Shown here piece by piece: positions 11,687 to 24,700 of a stretch of 64,000 nucleotides of DNA (position 1 is the first letter of the stretch; every line of letters starts with the position of its first letter). This DNA comes from Cyanidiococcus yangmingshanensis. Lineage: Eukaryota; Rhodophyta; Bangiophyceae; Cyanidiales; Cyanidiaceae. The notes beneath the pieces are model-generated. The model saw only the letters and a program-made list of their open reading frames with translations. It made no database searches and was not told the origin of the DNA. The DNA lies in assembly GCA_013995675.1 (NCBI GenBank), contig VWRR01000019.1:186001-250000 (forward strand), in the 5' to 3' direction. The position numbers and the translations under genes were made by a program.

Positions 11687-12503
11687 CTAGTTTGGTCCGA
11701 TGCAGTCACGAGCGTCATCAGAGAGGGCTTGTTCAATCAAGCTTTTGGTAAAGGTCTTATTTAGACCCATTACCGAATCAATTGATCCGACAATGTGGTG
11801 CACGAACTTGTTCACCAGCGGGTGCTCGACCATGAGGCCACCCGCACATGAGAAGACATCACCCTCCTCGATCAGTTTTTCAATGACAGACTCCGGAATA
11901 GGGTGAAAATAGATCTCCGCTCGATCAAGGGCCTCATACCTCTTTCCAGTGGAGACGTTGGTCACGATCACGGAACCCACAGTCACCGCTGGTGCGCTAC
12001 CGGTAGGATGATATGAATCGCCGTGCTTCGGTTGCGTCCTGCGGCTTCTCCAAGATGCGTCCCTCGTGAACGACAACCTGATCGCCCGTGATAAGAAGAA
12101 GTGGCTTGCCCTCGGCTCGCTGTTCATCCAATCGACTTCGATCTCCAAGATGTGCAAGTAGTGCGTCTGCTTTTGCGTGGCCTAGCAAGCGAACGAGTCG
12201 CTCGGCGTCTGGGTGTCGAATCGCTTCCTCGTCAATGTCCGGTCTCATCACAACGAATTCATATCCAAGCTCCTTTAGAAGCTGTTGCCGAGTACGCGAA
12301 GAAGAGCCCAGGATAAGGCTAAAAGGTTGCGCTCCTGATCTCATAGGCAAAAGAGGGCCTTTTCGGCAAGCGCTTTTCGACCACAATGGCCGAGGAACCC
12401 ATTGGCTACCCTGCTTTGGATCCGCGCGGGCATGGATGAACGTTCTTCGCCCGACTTGGACGGGACCGGCCGGAAACGACCGATGCACTGATGATCTGCA
12501 CAT
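11687..12503 (-). CDS. Maf-like nucleoside triphosphate pyrophosphatase, one frame change
   Basis: Maf/ASMTL-type pyrophosphatases hydrolyse non-canonical or modified nucleoside triphosphates. The N-terminal half has the diagnostic LILGSSSRTRQQLLKELG, then PDIDEEAIRHPDAERLVRLL and ITGDQVV (family: ITADTVV). The C-terminal half, in the +1 frame, has SVIVTNVSTGKRYEA and YFHPIPESVIEKLI, matching the rest of the Maf fold. The frame changes at about 12000, where the first frame meets TAG right after SSYR; skipping one base restores the family alignment. Two ATGs are possible: 12503, which adds an Arg-rich leader of about 53 residues that could target an organelle, and 12344, just before the domain. 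Neighbours give no hint of function. Confidence 0.78.
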
Positions 12504-13927
12504 CCATACCTGGTCTGCATCATACTCCTTTGTGGATATTGCCCTCGTCTCTCTGAATGTATGCTGTCGATGGATTCATGCATGAAGTTGCAACGTTCTC
12601 ATTCAATCGAATCCAGGAAAGTCAATAAGGCTAGCCCGATGGCTCTTCCCAAAACCAAACGAATGTGACCTTGCTACTTTTTGGGGGTTGATTCATCCTT
12701 TTGCTTACGAAGAGACATTGTCCGACTTGATGGCGGAGTTTGGGGCAACAAAATAACAAATATGTTGCGAGGAGACGCGATGATGATCGTTGCAAGTTCA
12801 AAAACGCTCGTGATGTACTTTGTTCGCGAGTGTTTGATTCAGAACTTTCCGTTCTCATATTTGTTTGCGGACATTCGAGTGACTTTATTTCGGCGATCCG
12901 ATCAAAAGGCGTCAGATCTCTTACGATTCGCTCATGAACTCGCGATTCAAGCCACTCGTTGCAAAGCGGATAATACCGCGTATCCGATACCCAGGCGTTC
13001 AGTATCATGGGGGTTCGCTGACCATCACGACTTTGGACTCAACTCCTTCAAAGTATGATCTGCGACGCTCATACGTCCCCGAAGAGCGCAGCGATTGGGT
13101 GGAATGATTTTTTGGGCGATTAACTCTTCTTCTCCGAATGGAGTATGACGCTCGGTTCAAGCTGGTTAACGTTCCCAGTGCCGGAAAAAGCAATCGCATC
13201 TCGATGGAAGCTCATTCGAACATTCCTTTGGTGTGTGTTCTGTGCTCGATTTCAGAAACCGCTCTGGAGCCACGAATACTGGGTCTATAGCTCTAGGAAC
13301 TTTATTAGGATCGGTAGGCCTCTACTGGGGCATGCCGTCATCAGTGTTTCGATCGAGGTCGTTCTTCCTCGCTAGATACGCAGCGCGAATGTCTCCATGG
13401 CGAGCGGAGCGGTCCGCTGTCGCACTCTGGTCCACCACGATCCAATCCTTCCGAGAAGCTTCAACGGATACTCAATGAACATGACGCGTGAGACACCTGC
13501 TCGCAACGGTTCCCATGCCTCGACACGGGTGCTTGTCCCAGATCTGAGCTTGCTTTTCAAAAGCGGTCACTATAGTGCTTCCATCATCTGCGCTAGTTAT
13601 GCTTCATTTATCGACGAATGTCTCTAGTTCGTACCGAGCTGGCATTTGGTTTTCTGCACGCTGGCATGTACTCGCCTGAGCCGTCGTCCACTACTCAAGA
13701 TTCTTGCAGCTGTAACGACACCTTCAACTGAGTGAATCCCTGTCCAAGTGTTTTCTATACAAGGCATTCGCGCGACTCTTTCGAACCTCTTCACGAGACA
13801 GTAACAACAAAAGTGTCTTTCGCTCTCGAGTCCTTGATGATGACCCTTTCGAATTATACGCAACGGCGCTCTGATTTGCCTCCTGTACGCGAGCATCATT
13901 GGAAGCATAGGCGCTACATTGCGACCG
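12504..13927. other. 1.4 kb stretch without a supported gene
   Basis: Short frames exist on both strands, the best being 12681-13058 plus (125 codons), but none is recognisable and they overlap each other. The part next to 13927 should contain the 3' untranslated region of the CLN3 gene. Confidence 0.35.
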
Positions 13928-15289
13928 TTATCGCGAGAGTAGGCCTCTGCAGGCACGCCCTTGACTAGCCAGGATCTTGCATTCAAGGAAGCTCCCAAAG
14001 ACGCTCGCGAGTGTTATTCCAAAAGCATCTGCTACCGTGGAGATTGCAAGGGCCCACTCGCGCACTTGCGGATGCGATGTGACCCGGATGCTCCAGAAGG
14101 TGTTCGCATAGGAGGCTCCTCCTAGGAGACCTTCAGTGAACACGATGCAGCCCACGACGAGGAAAGAAGCGAAAAAGCTCTGGAAACATTTGTCCTTTCA
14201 TGGCCATCATACAAAGCAGGACGAAGTTTCCTAATTGCATTACCGGGAATATCCATAATCGCTGAATCTGAAAGAGAAAGATGCTGCTCCTGGAGAGGAA
14301 CACTGCGACCTGATACACGATTTGAGACGTTCGATACAGCCTGTGATCCGATCCTTTTTGGGTAAGACCCCGGGAAGCAGCCTGATCATATAGTGGATTT
14401 CCATCAAAAGTCGGGAGCACTCCTTGATTAATGCTATATTCTGCAAAGTATACAATCCCGAGCGGCAAGAGAAACCATCGTAATAATTGGAGAAATAGAG
14501 GCATACCGGGTTCAGGACGCAAGTTCGCATCACCAAAAGTCGGTCGTAGACTCGACGTCGGTTGGCCAACTCAGACGACCCGACAGTTTTCGTTCGCGGT
14601 CCAGTGTTCCAAACCGAGGGCATTGCGAGAGCGCTCCCCGGTCTCGGTAAGACTCGATAGGCTGCAGCCAATATGAGCGGCGTGCATGCCAGACAAGAGA
14701 GGGCCATTCGCGGACGCAACCCGAGCACAGTAACCAGCACTGCGTAGCTTGAGGCACCAACGACACCTGCAAAGCCGGTGCCCGAGCTCCAGGCAGCTAG
14801 CGTTTCCTCGCCATATAAGGCCGTGAGGGCAAGGAAGGTCGCCTCACCGAGCGCTCCAGCTACGCTGATGAACGCGATCGCTGCAAGCAGGACAAACCGC
14901 CCCAAAGCACTCGGCTTTTCAGCACAAAGTGAAGCGAGCAGGAAAGCAATCGTGCCAACGAGGGAGACGATGGAGACCAAACGGCTATACGCCGCTCGTT
15001 GAAACCAGAGGCCCAACGACGCTTTTAACAACAAGCCTGGAACAACGTCTGCGAAGAGGACTGCTCCAGCATGCCGTTCCAGAACGTCTTCAGCAGCACT
15101 TAGGAACACGACATAAGCAAAGTTATTCACTAAACCGAAAATGAAAAAGATAAAGCCCGATCGCCAGCTCTGAGACGTACCTATGGTGCTCCCGAAGCTG
15201 TTCGTCGTCCTTGCCCCAGCACTTTGTCGCGAGCCTCCTGCAATGCGGTTGGACGAGTTTTCCAAGTCTGCTGACACTTCTTCTACCAT
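13928..15289 (-). CDS. CLN3: CLN3/battenin-family vacuolar membrane protein, two frame changes
   Basis: Battenin (CLN3, yeast Btn1) is a polytopic transporter-like protein of the lysosome or vacuole. The ATG at 15289 is chosen because the frame end at 15334 is TTG. After a Ser/Gly-rich N-terminus comes the signature GFIFFIFGLVNNFAYVVFLS (family: GLCNNFSYVVMLSAA), followed by many hydrophobic helices. The later signatures LLPLGIVYFAEYSINQG and EGLLGGASYANTFW are unmistakable but lie in two other frames. The first shift is near 14508 (one base missing, or two extra). The second is at a run of five A/T bases at 14172-14176, where one base seems extra. Together the three pieces cover the whole family length of about 440 residues. 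Confidence 0.88.
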
Positions 15290-15935
15290 CCAAGTCACTT
15301 CATACACAGCTCGTTCTAGTACAAGGCCCAGCAATCGAGGCAGATAACCATATTCTGGGAAGCCAAGGCGTCACCCATTTCCCTGAGCCGAAAAACCCTA
15401 ACGTGTCTGCCGTCTAGCGCGTTTCAGTCCGCACCGCAGGCCTCGACACTAAGAAACAAATTATCGTTGCTCTTGAGTTCGCAACCAAGTGAACGCAGCT
15501 AGTCTCCTCTTACCGTCGACAAAACCCGATCAAGCTACCGAATAGTCTCGAAAATTGTTTTGCAGGTCCTTGGCCCCGTTATGTTGCGTTCGTTTGTGAA
15601 CGCTTTGCACGGTCGGCGAACAACTGATAGAGACAAGTTTCACAGCAGCTGTTTCGCCTGGCGGCAACTGCAGAGAACGCGCTCCTTTTTTTGAGAGAGT
15701 GCTAAACACGTCTTGATATGTTTGAGGAGAAAAACGTCTTACTCTCTAACTTGAGCGAGCACAATTCCTTGTTCGTGGTCCGCTAAAGTCGCTGTCGCGA
15801 ACTCGACCATACAGTGTTCGGGCGCAACGCAACGCTTGGAAAGCTCACTTTTCAACTGAGGTATGTAAGCGCGGCTTGGATAAACGATTGAGTGAGTGTT
15901 CCGTTCAAGAAAACTTCAGATTTATTCAGCGAGGT
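15290..15935. other. intergenic, CLN3 promoter side and HBS1 3' side
   Basis: This separates two genes on the minus strand. Only short frames are present and I see no repeat or RNA gene. Confidence 0.35.
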
Positions 15936-17757
15936 TTAGTGAATCTGGATAATTTGACCAGTGGCAACGATCGCGCTCCGAAGTCGAAGAATAAAGCAAC
16001 CCAGTTCAGGACAGGAGTTTGCTAACGCGATTGGTGCTCGGTTCCAACCGTCACTGTCTGGAGGACTTGACTTCAGCGTACTGGAATCGGTCTCTGCACA
16101 AAACGCTACCTCTGCTATCGAGGACGCATTCTGCGGCAGTTTCCGCAGAGACCTCTTCCGAGGGTCATGGCGATCGCTCACGACCGATAGGAGTCGTACA
16201 GTAACTCCCCAGAGCGAAGCGTTATAGAGCTCTAGCCGCTGCCCTGGCAGGACTGCGACATCTGTTGGGAATCCCCAGAGGCGAGCTCGAAATTGATGCG
16301 CTATTCGGATGACAGAATCTTGAGGTTCTATTGCGAGCACACGACCAGCAATAGCGTCATCACGAGTAGACTTTTGGCCTGATGCGGCGCCACCAGCGAG
16401 GTAAAGCGAGGCAAAAAAGCGACAAGGGAGCGTTCTTTCGACAACATTGTCTGGAAGAACCACGATGCGTTTGATGAAACGGGTCACAGGCTGCGCGTGA
16501 GGACCCAGAACAGTGACGGCACTGCCCTGTTCGACACTGCCTGATAGAAGCGATCCAGTAAGGGTCTCTTCATCTGCCGATAGAACGACGAATCGGGCGG
16601 TGTCTCGTAGGCGTTCGACTCGTACATCGGCAGGTCGCTTGTTGGTACTGCTGGATGGCATCCAGGAAAGACAACGAACGATAATGCGGCTCTTGATACC
16701 ATTTCCTGAGCCGCTCGTCGGATGCGGCATGGGTGATATTCTCTCCGGTTATTCCACTGCATGGGATATAGGCGATATCATCCCAATCCAATCCGCTTCG
16801 TAGTGCCGCATCCAGTTTCTCCCTAATGGCTAAGAAACGCGATTCGTCAAAGGCGCAGATATCCATCTTGTTCACTGCGACGAGTAAGCGATCCAAACCG
16901 ATATGTCGAAGTATTCGGGCGTGCTGGAGGGTCTGCCCTTGCTGGCTTAGTCCGCTCTCCAGTGCGCCTGGACGAGCGTCAACCACAAGGACACCCACAT
17001 CGGCCAGGAAAGCACCACGAAGAAAGGCGGTTACAAAGTCGCGATGCCCTGGACAGTCCAGGAAGCTCACCGAGAACGAGCCATCGGAAAGCGATGCTTT
17101 TCGAATAGCCACATCGACAGTTACTTCATGAGCTCGTTCGTATTCCTCACTATCGAGCATCCACGCTAAGCGAAAGCTTTCCTTGCCGGCCTGGTTCACA
17201 TCACGTTCGACGCGACGCAGCTCCTGCTCGCTTACTTGACCGAGCTGTAGCAGCGTTTGAGCCATCAAGGTGGACTTTCCAGCATCCACATGTCCGCAGA
17301 AGACAACGCTTATGTGACGACGTACCGAGTCGATCACTGTCTCTGATAGCGCCTTTTGGTTTCGAGTTTGGCAGTTCGTCGCGGTGCGACTGCCTCCGCC
17401 TGACAACACGGTCTGATGTTCTTTAGGCGCCGACGCCAGCGACGCGGAGCACGGGGCGTTCAAGTCGGTTCTCGTCGTCCGTGATGGGTGTTCTTTCACG
17501 CCACGTGCCTGGTGTGGTGACGCACTCGAGCGTGGGCCGACTCTAGACGTCCTGCACCGTGACTCGTGGGCACCCAGCGAGACCGCGGTCGTCTCTGTCT
17601 GTTCAGGCAGTGCTCGCGAGGTCGATTCGTAGACCCAGCTTCTTCCCCCAAGTCCATCTTCCGTTTCATCTGCATGCTCCTCTATATAGTTCTCATCGTC
17701 GAGTTCATCCTCGTACTCGGCGAGCGCTTGAGAGATCTCTCGCGTCCAGCCAGACAT
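15936..17757 (-). CDS. HBS1: HBS1-type translational GTPase, one frame change
   Basis: HBS1 works with Dom34/Pelota to split stalled ribosomes. The ATG at 17757 (MSGWTREISQ) is preferred; the frame extends to a GTG at 17898. The N-terminal EDELDDENYIEE recalls the acidic N-terminus of HBS1. The GTPase domain is complete: GHVDAGKST (G1, near residue 155), DCPGHRDFV (G3), NKMD (G4) and SGITGEN (G5). The switch region ESFRLAWMLDSEEYERAHEV fits HBS1/eRF3 better than eEF1A. Domains II and III (VERLRDTARFVV, then a beta-barrel ending GQIIQIH) are in the +1 frame. The change is near 16638, where one base is extra between QQ and RPADVR. eRF3 is the main alternative name. Confidence 0.85.
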
Positions 17758-18950
17758 GCGCTCTGGAACTAGCCAAAACGAGCACAAATCGTTCGATCGA
17801 GTTTTCTCAACCGTAAAGGCCACGTTAGAAGGCCCCAGATCAGCAGTGTGCGACTCCAAGGTGTTCACCGTCTCATGTCCAGGACGCGCTTCCTGCACAA
17901 CGTCAAAGACCCATCAAGGAACATTTTGAAGCGATGGCATGCCTATGATCCACCGCCTCGTGGACAGTGCCGCTTCACGCCTCGGTGTTGATGCCATTCC
18001 CATTGAGCACAACGAGTATCGGCAAGTCGCTCACTCTATCGTTGTCTCTTGTGTCATCAAGATATCCTGGTTCCATGAAACTTCATTCGTTTGTTGATTG
18101 GAGCTTCAGTAGAGAGCCCGAAGGCTCTACCTCGGCAAGCCAACGAGCGTGAAGGCAACTTGGTAAGATGCTCTCAAGGGATGATGTATTGATCGAATCC
18201 TGCACAGGAAGCTGCTGTCACAAAAGTGCGTTCAAGTTGACTGTTTAGCACCAAGATGTCATTGAATATGAATCAGTGTCTTCCGTGGTGAATGTCAGAG
18301 ACAATGCTTGTCTCCGGCAGTAAATCATGATCGCTTTACAGAGATACAGCCAGGTTTCTTTCGAATCCCTCTCAGACCGCGTTTGTTTCGAAAGACAGGT
18401 TGCAACCGCATCCGATGAGATGCGACCACTTGAATCCAGCCAATGAAGTTTCTCACTGAGTTCACGTCTACAGAATATCGGAATCAAAAATACCGGGAAC
18501 AATGGTGATCATAGCGAGCGTCCATGAGCGGAATCATCCAACTTGTTTCTGGCACAGTGATACTCCAGACTCAGCGACGTCCAAAGTCGCTCCGTCTAGA
18601 CCAGGATACCCCGAACAAGACCGATCAACAGCTCCAGTGCTGCCGTCATGACACCTTAGAAGCGTTTCATTCGATCAGTTCTGTAAACAAACTGGCGAAG
18701 ACTCAAGTTCGATGCAACCCAAATGACGCGAGTACGACCTTGGGCGTGGCTCCCGCAGACGCTGAGGCATGAGTCGCCTCTACCTTTTCATGAACGAGGT
18801 CTGGAAACGCACTGGCTGACCAGGTCGCTTCGTCAACGGCGCGGTTTGGGTTACGAAGAAATAGTTGCGCTCGACTAAGATCACTCGATCGCCAAAAAAG
18901 GCGTATAAAAAGTCGACTAGGGTCCCGCTGGCGGAAGCTCGCGTGAAGCC
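17758..18950. other. 1.2 kb divergent promoter region, HBS1 and MnmG
   Basis: No gene is supported between these two divergent starts; frames are short. Apart from the TATA-like box near 18904 I see no recognisable site. Confidence 0.4.
18904..18911 (+). promoter_or_regulatory. TATA-like box upstream of MnmG
   Basis: TATAAAAA lies 40-47 bases upstream of the ATG at 18951. Its position and sequence suit a core promoter with a very short leader. This rests on sequence alone. Confidence 0.45.
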
Positions 18951-21123
18951 ATGCCTAGCTTCGCTCGTTCGGCGTTGATTCGACTACCTCAAGCGTTGTC
19001 AGCGAACGCTTGGTCTAGAACTCGCTTCCAAAGATCTTGCTGGCGTTATTTTTCTGTCTACGACGTCGTTGTGATCGGTGGTGGCCATGCTGGTGCTGAA
19101 GCCGCCGCCTCAGCGGCTCGAATGAAGGCTCGAACAGCGCTCATCACACCGAGTATAGAACGCATCGGTGTCATGTCGTGCAACCCCTCCATCGGTGGCA
19201 TTGGGAAGGGTCACCTGGTGAGAGAAATTGATGCCCTTGATGGCATTATGGGCAAGGCCTCAGACGCAGCCGCCATTCAGTGCCGAGTGCTGAATCGTAG
19301 TCGCGGTCCGGCGACTCGAGCACCGCGACACCAGTGTGACCGCCGACTCTATCGACTTCGCAGTCCAGCACGAGTTAGAACAGCTCGTCATGACTGGCAA
19401 ACTTACGCTAGTGGCCGCTCCTGTACGTGATCTTCTCATCGAGCGGCTCCACCAAGACAACTTGGGTGCTGAACCGGCCTGGCGCTGTCGAGGAGTCACC
19501 TTGGAGGACGGCCGCCATGTCCGAGCGCATGCCGTTGTCCTCACAACCGGCACCTTTCTCAACGGAACGATGTATTTGGGTGCTGATATGACTGCTCCTG
19601 GTGGTCGAGCAGGCGAAGATACCCGTGTTGATCAGATATTTTTCAACCAGGGCAAGTCTGTCTCGGATGCCGAGGCTGCTGCCTCTGATGCACCCCAACG
19701 CCAGTTGGGTACGATGCAACGATGCAGCCTGTCGCAGCTGGGGCATACGCTTGAGAGCGTGCTCAAGTTGCAGCTAGGGCGACTCAAAACAGGCACGCCA
19801 CCTCGACTAGAAGCTTCATCGGTTCAGCTAGAGGGTCTCGAGCGACAAGATAGCGATGAATCACTGCCACTGTTTCACTCGCTTCCGCCGACACAATCAT
19901 CTCTGGACGCGCTTCAAGCACGTCTTCGACCCTGCTACAAGACGGCAACCACAGCCAGGACCCATGCTATCGTCAGAGAGGCAACGCAGGCAGGCATGTC
20001 GCCTCAGTACCTTGGAGGTGGTCGTGGACCTCGATATTGTCCATCACTGGAGGCCAAGGTAGAACGATTTGCCCATCGCGAGTCGCATCCGGTTTGGCTC
20101 GAGCCGGAATATGGGCCTGAGAATGCGCTTCTGGAGGGGTTTCCCACTGGCGTACTCTACCCGAATGGCATATCGATGGCGTTACCGCCTGCAGTGCAAC
20201 GACAGGTGCTCGCGACAATACCTGGCCTGGAACAAGCGCGAGTCCTTCGATACGGTTACGCAGTCGAGTACGATTATGTCGATCCGCGACAGTTGCGTGA
20301 CCCAACGTTGGAGCTGCGCTGTTGTGACGGTCTTTTCCTGGCTGGACAAATCAATGGCACCACGGGGTACGAGGAAGCTGCCGCTCAAGGTTTGATTGCG
20401 GGCGCCAATGCGGCAGCCAAAGCTGGTTTTGGAGAACGTCTGCATTTGACTCGCGGTGACGCCTACATTGGTGTGCTCCTTGATGATTTGATCCGAACTG
20501 GGGTCACAGAGCCTTATCGAATGTTGACCGCACGCTCTGAATATCGTTTGCATCTTCGCGCGGATAATGCAGACTTGCGTCTGACATCGCTCGGTATCCA
20601 ATGTAGTCTTGTTGGTGAAGAGCGATCTCGCCATTTTATGGCCAAACAGCAGCGACTGGAACGCGCTCAGGCGCTGCTCGCGCAGGTGCGGCGCTCCCCA
20701 CAAGCCTGGTTGAAACAACTGCCTCAGGCCTGTGTTCACTTGATTGCAAAAGATGGTCGTGAACGCAGTGCTGAAGAATTATTGGCGTACCCGGGTATTC
20801 GGCTTGCAGATCTGCGGCTCGATCAAGTCATTGATCGTGATCTCCATGATGCACTGGAAGCAACTTGTCTCTATCGCGGACATGTCGCCCGACAGGAGCA
20901 GCAGGCAGCAACCCTTCGTCGCGAGAACGCACTTTCATTGAATGGATTGGATTTCGAAAATATTCACGGTCTATCTGCCGAGGCCAAGGAGAAGTTACAG
21001 GAACGACAACCGTCGACGCTTGGCGAGGCCGCTCGAATGGAGGGCATCACCCCAACTGCTTTGCTGTTGTTGCACGCCCACGCAGTTGCCAGGGCAAGGA
21101 ATCATGCCGTATCCTCGGACTAG
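18951..21123 (+). CDS. MTO1: organellar tRNA uridine-34 modification enzyme MnmG/MTO1, one frame change
   Basis: MnmG (GidA, mitochondrial MTO1) is the FAD protein that, with MnmE, adds the carboxymethylaminomethyl group to wobble uridine of tRNAs. After an Arg/Ser-rich leader of about 36 residues, suited to mitochondrial or plastid import, comes [14 protein letters not shown] (FAD site, near residue 40) and [20 protein letters not shown]. The rest of the protein ([44 protein letters not shown], the C-terminal helical domain) is in the +1 frame. The change is near 19356, just after CDRRLYR, where FAVQHELEQ continues; one base appears extra. The homology does not run to the stop of the first frame, so this is not a shift at a stop codon. 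The combined length of about 720 residues is normal for a targeted MnmG. Confidence 0.93.
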
Positions 21124-21782
21124 TTCAGAAAACCGGAGACCACTGGCTGGGTGCCGCGACTCTGATAGCCCATTCAACGAGACAATGTATGATTGGACCC
21201 GACGCCTATCGATCATCCATTGGATGACGAGATGCAGTTCTCGGCAATCAGGTATCCCTGCTGCGAAAGGAGATGCAGAGAGAAGGACCTGCTCAGCATG
21301 CGCTCACGAGGACACCTCAGTGACATACGGAACTGGAGGAAGACGTTCCGACCCGTCAACAAGCAACGGAAACATCGCTCCCATGCCAAGAAGTCATCGA
21401 ACCAAGTCTTGGTCGTTCCTTTTCATAGGCAACCAACCGTGCTGCACGAGTCCTCCCTATTCACAAGCATGTTTGATGCCGGATCGGCAATCATGGATGA
21501 TCGAAACCACATCCTTGGATTCTTCGATGCTCTCCATTGTAACAAGAAACATCCTCTTCGTATCAGATCATGTCTGTCCATACAATCCAACGTACTCGAA
21601 TCCGCTACGAACTCAATCAGAAGAAATGCATAGAAGCAGACCACACCCCTTTACAAACACGGACACGAGTCGTCGTCATCGTTGGGAACACAAGCAAGCA
21701 ACCAAGCGCTCACCATGAACGCCCTCACTGCCCATGACGCGACCTCTCAATGAAGATCTTTCCCCGAAACCCCTTTTAAGAC
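21124..21782. other. convergent intergenic region, MnmG and CHLH
   Basis: This lies between two gene ends. The long plus-strand frame 20942-21718 is mostly a shadow of MnmG and its tail here is not recognisable. No repeats or RNA genes were seen. Confidence 0.4.
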
Positions 21783-24700
21783 TCAGTAGACCCCCTCCAA
21801 CTGAGCATCAATATCTTCGTAGAGTGCACGTAACTTGGACAAGTCGCTCCTCATCAGCGTTTCGCCAGATTCCGCGACCTGCAGCTTCCAAGAGTCGACC
21901 CACAATGTTTCGAAACGCTTCCGGATTATGCTTTCTTAACTTGCGGGCAATATCCTCGTTCAGTGCATACTGGTCTGCCGCTTGCTCGTAGACAAAGTTG
22001 TCACCAAAGTCGGCAACGCCGCCCCAGCCAAGCAATGCCGTCATCCGCTGGGAGACTTCGTAGGCACCGCCGCTACCCTGGGCAACCATTTTCTCAGCCC
22101 AGCGTGGGTTCAGGAGTTTGGAGCGATACTCCAGACGCAGCAACTCCTCCAGGTCTCGAGGACGACGAGCTGAGCCATGACCGAACGACTCCACAAACGA
22201 TGCGGTTACCTGGGTTTGGGGATCCCCACTAGCTCGTCGTTTTCGCGTCTGTGCAGCCCGAGCCAACGCACCGGTATTCGCATAATACTCCTGGATATCG
22301 GTGATCCCATACTCGACGGAGTCTACCTGCTGAACAACTCGATCCACTGTACCGAGTAGACGCTCAAACGCTTCCTGTTGTGGGACACCTCGTTCCGACC
22401 GACCATAGCTGAACGCATTCCGAGAGACAAACGTATCCGCAAGTTCATCGCCTGAATGCCAGGTTGAGGTCTCCACTCGGTCAGCGACCAGAGACCCAAA
22501 CTCGGATGGAGGATTCGACCACAAACGACGAGGACGGTCACCCCCGCCGTCAGCAAGAAAATGCTTTTTGATATAGTTCTCGGTTGGGCTCTCGTCGGGT
22601 GCAGTCGCTGCTCGAGCGAAAAGGTCATCCAGAAGGCCAACAACGTGCTCAAAAGCGTCGCGAAAGATCCCACTGAGACTGCAGAGTACGTCGATTCGTG
22701 GATGAGTCAACTGTGCTAAAGGACGCAGTTCAAAGCGAACAACTCGTCCGGTGGCTTCACGAACTGGCCGAGCTCCGACCAGCTCAAGCACAGTTCCGAC
22801 GGACTCACCACGCGTCTTGATGGAGTCGAGTCCCCAGAGCATCACCGCAACCGTCTCGGGAAACGTTCCAGGGCTCCTCTCCTGATGTTGGGTCAGGATG
22901 GCTCGAGCAATCTCCGCTCCTCTTTGATAGGCGATCGTCGAAGGCACTCGATATGGATCCAACGCATGAATGTTACGTCCAGTGGGCAACACTGCCAGCC
23001 CGTCCCGAATGAGGTCACCGCCTGGAGCAGCTGGAATGTACTGACCTTGGAGCGCTCGCAAGATATTCTGCACCTCATCAGTACGTTGGTGCAGGAGGTC
23101 AACGAGCTGCTTCCGATCCAAAGCGACCCGGCTGGAATCAGCATTTTCGATTTCAACGGCAGCGAGGTACTTTTCCAGGTCATTGGGACTCGGTGGCAGG
23201 CCCAGAACATGAAGACCCTCTGCAAAGAGACGATTCTCTAGCTCTGCCAGATAAGATTTCAGTTTGGACAGATATACTTCAAGTTGTGGGCGGTCGTACT
23301 GGTCAAGTGCCTCCATAGGTAGGTCGGCATCGAGTCCAGCGCGTTCCACTGCAGTGCGTAGACTCTCCAGAGCTAGCATGTCAACCGTCATCTCCTGAGA
23401 TGGTTGTTGTTGCCGTTGTTGCAGCTCTTCTTCCAGCTCCTGAAGCTGGTCACGAACATTGAGCAGCTGTCCGTAGAGACCTGCACGGCCATAGGGTGGC
23501 ACTCCATGTGAGATCAGGGTAGCGTAGGCACGTCGCTTGGCCAGGGTGCTCTCGCTGGGGTTGTTCTGAGCATAGACGTAAAGGTTCGGGAGGTCTCTAA
23601 AGAGCAGGTCCGGGAAAGATGATTCGTCGTTGCCCAGCGGCAGGCCTGGTAACCACTCGGCAGTGCCATGCATACCCAGATGGATGACTGCGTCGAAGTT
23701 GCGACGAATCCACAGATAGAATGCCAAGTACTGAGGATGCGGCGTGGCATCTCGTTCAAAGAGCAGACGCATCGGGTCGCCGGGGACACCCAGCGGTGGT
23801 TGAACCCCCAACCAAATGTTGCCGAGCGAGACCCCACCCAGGCAAAGATAAGGACCGAGTTTCTTGATATCGGAACGAGTCAATGAACCGCCCCAGTTCT
23901 TGGCAACACGCTCAGCGATGTCTCGCGGCAGCCAAGCGCTCAGTTCATCAACAGTCACCGTGGTAATCTGCTCCAGTGGTACACCACTCCCTTCAGCGAC
24001 TTGATCGGCAGCGCGAATTTCTCGCAAGAGTAACTCGCCCGAATCATCCTCCAAGAATGCCTCCAACTGAGTACCAGTCCCCAGCTGAAAACCAGCATCC
24101 CGCATCTTTCGCAGCAGCTGGACCAAAGAGCGTGGTACATTCAAGAGTGCTGCTGTGCCCGTTGCTCCTGCTCCAGGCGGGAAACCGTAGACAATGATGG
24201 CAATGCGTTTCTTAGCATTTGGTTTCTTGGCTAGATTCGTCCAACGACGAATGCGCTCAGCCAAGACTTGGACCCGATCCGGAACAAGCACGATGCGGTC
24301 TCCAACCAGTCCACCAAGGATGATGGTGTCAATCGCGCCGTCAAGCTCAGGAAGAGCGTAGAGCACAATCGACTGGAGTCCAACGACTCCATTTTGTCGC
24401 CAGGACTGCAAATCCTGGATGAGTAGCGGTGCAGCCACGATATAGGGAACATTTTTGGCAGCCAAGAGTCGTCGTGCGACATCCGTCTGACGACCTGCTT
24501 GCATCGTGCCTGCAGGTCCACCAACGAGCGGAAACCCAATGGTGCTGACAATTACGTCGACTCGAGCTGCATCACGTTCTCGTAGGGAGGTCTCTCGAAT
24601 CCCTCGGCGGCGTTGCCCAAGCTCATAATCTGTGGTGAAGAGGTCACGTACAATCATGTGGGCCTCTACTCCATTGATAAACACGGGGATTGGTAGAATC

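Noticed and set aside
20942-21718. 258-codon plus-strand frame after MnmG
   Set aside because: Most of it is a shifted reading of the MnmG C-terminus; the rest shows no protein-like pattern.
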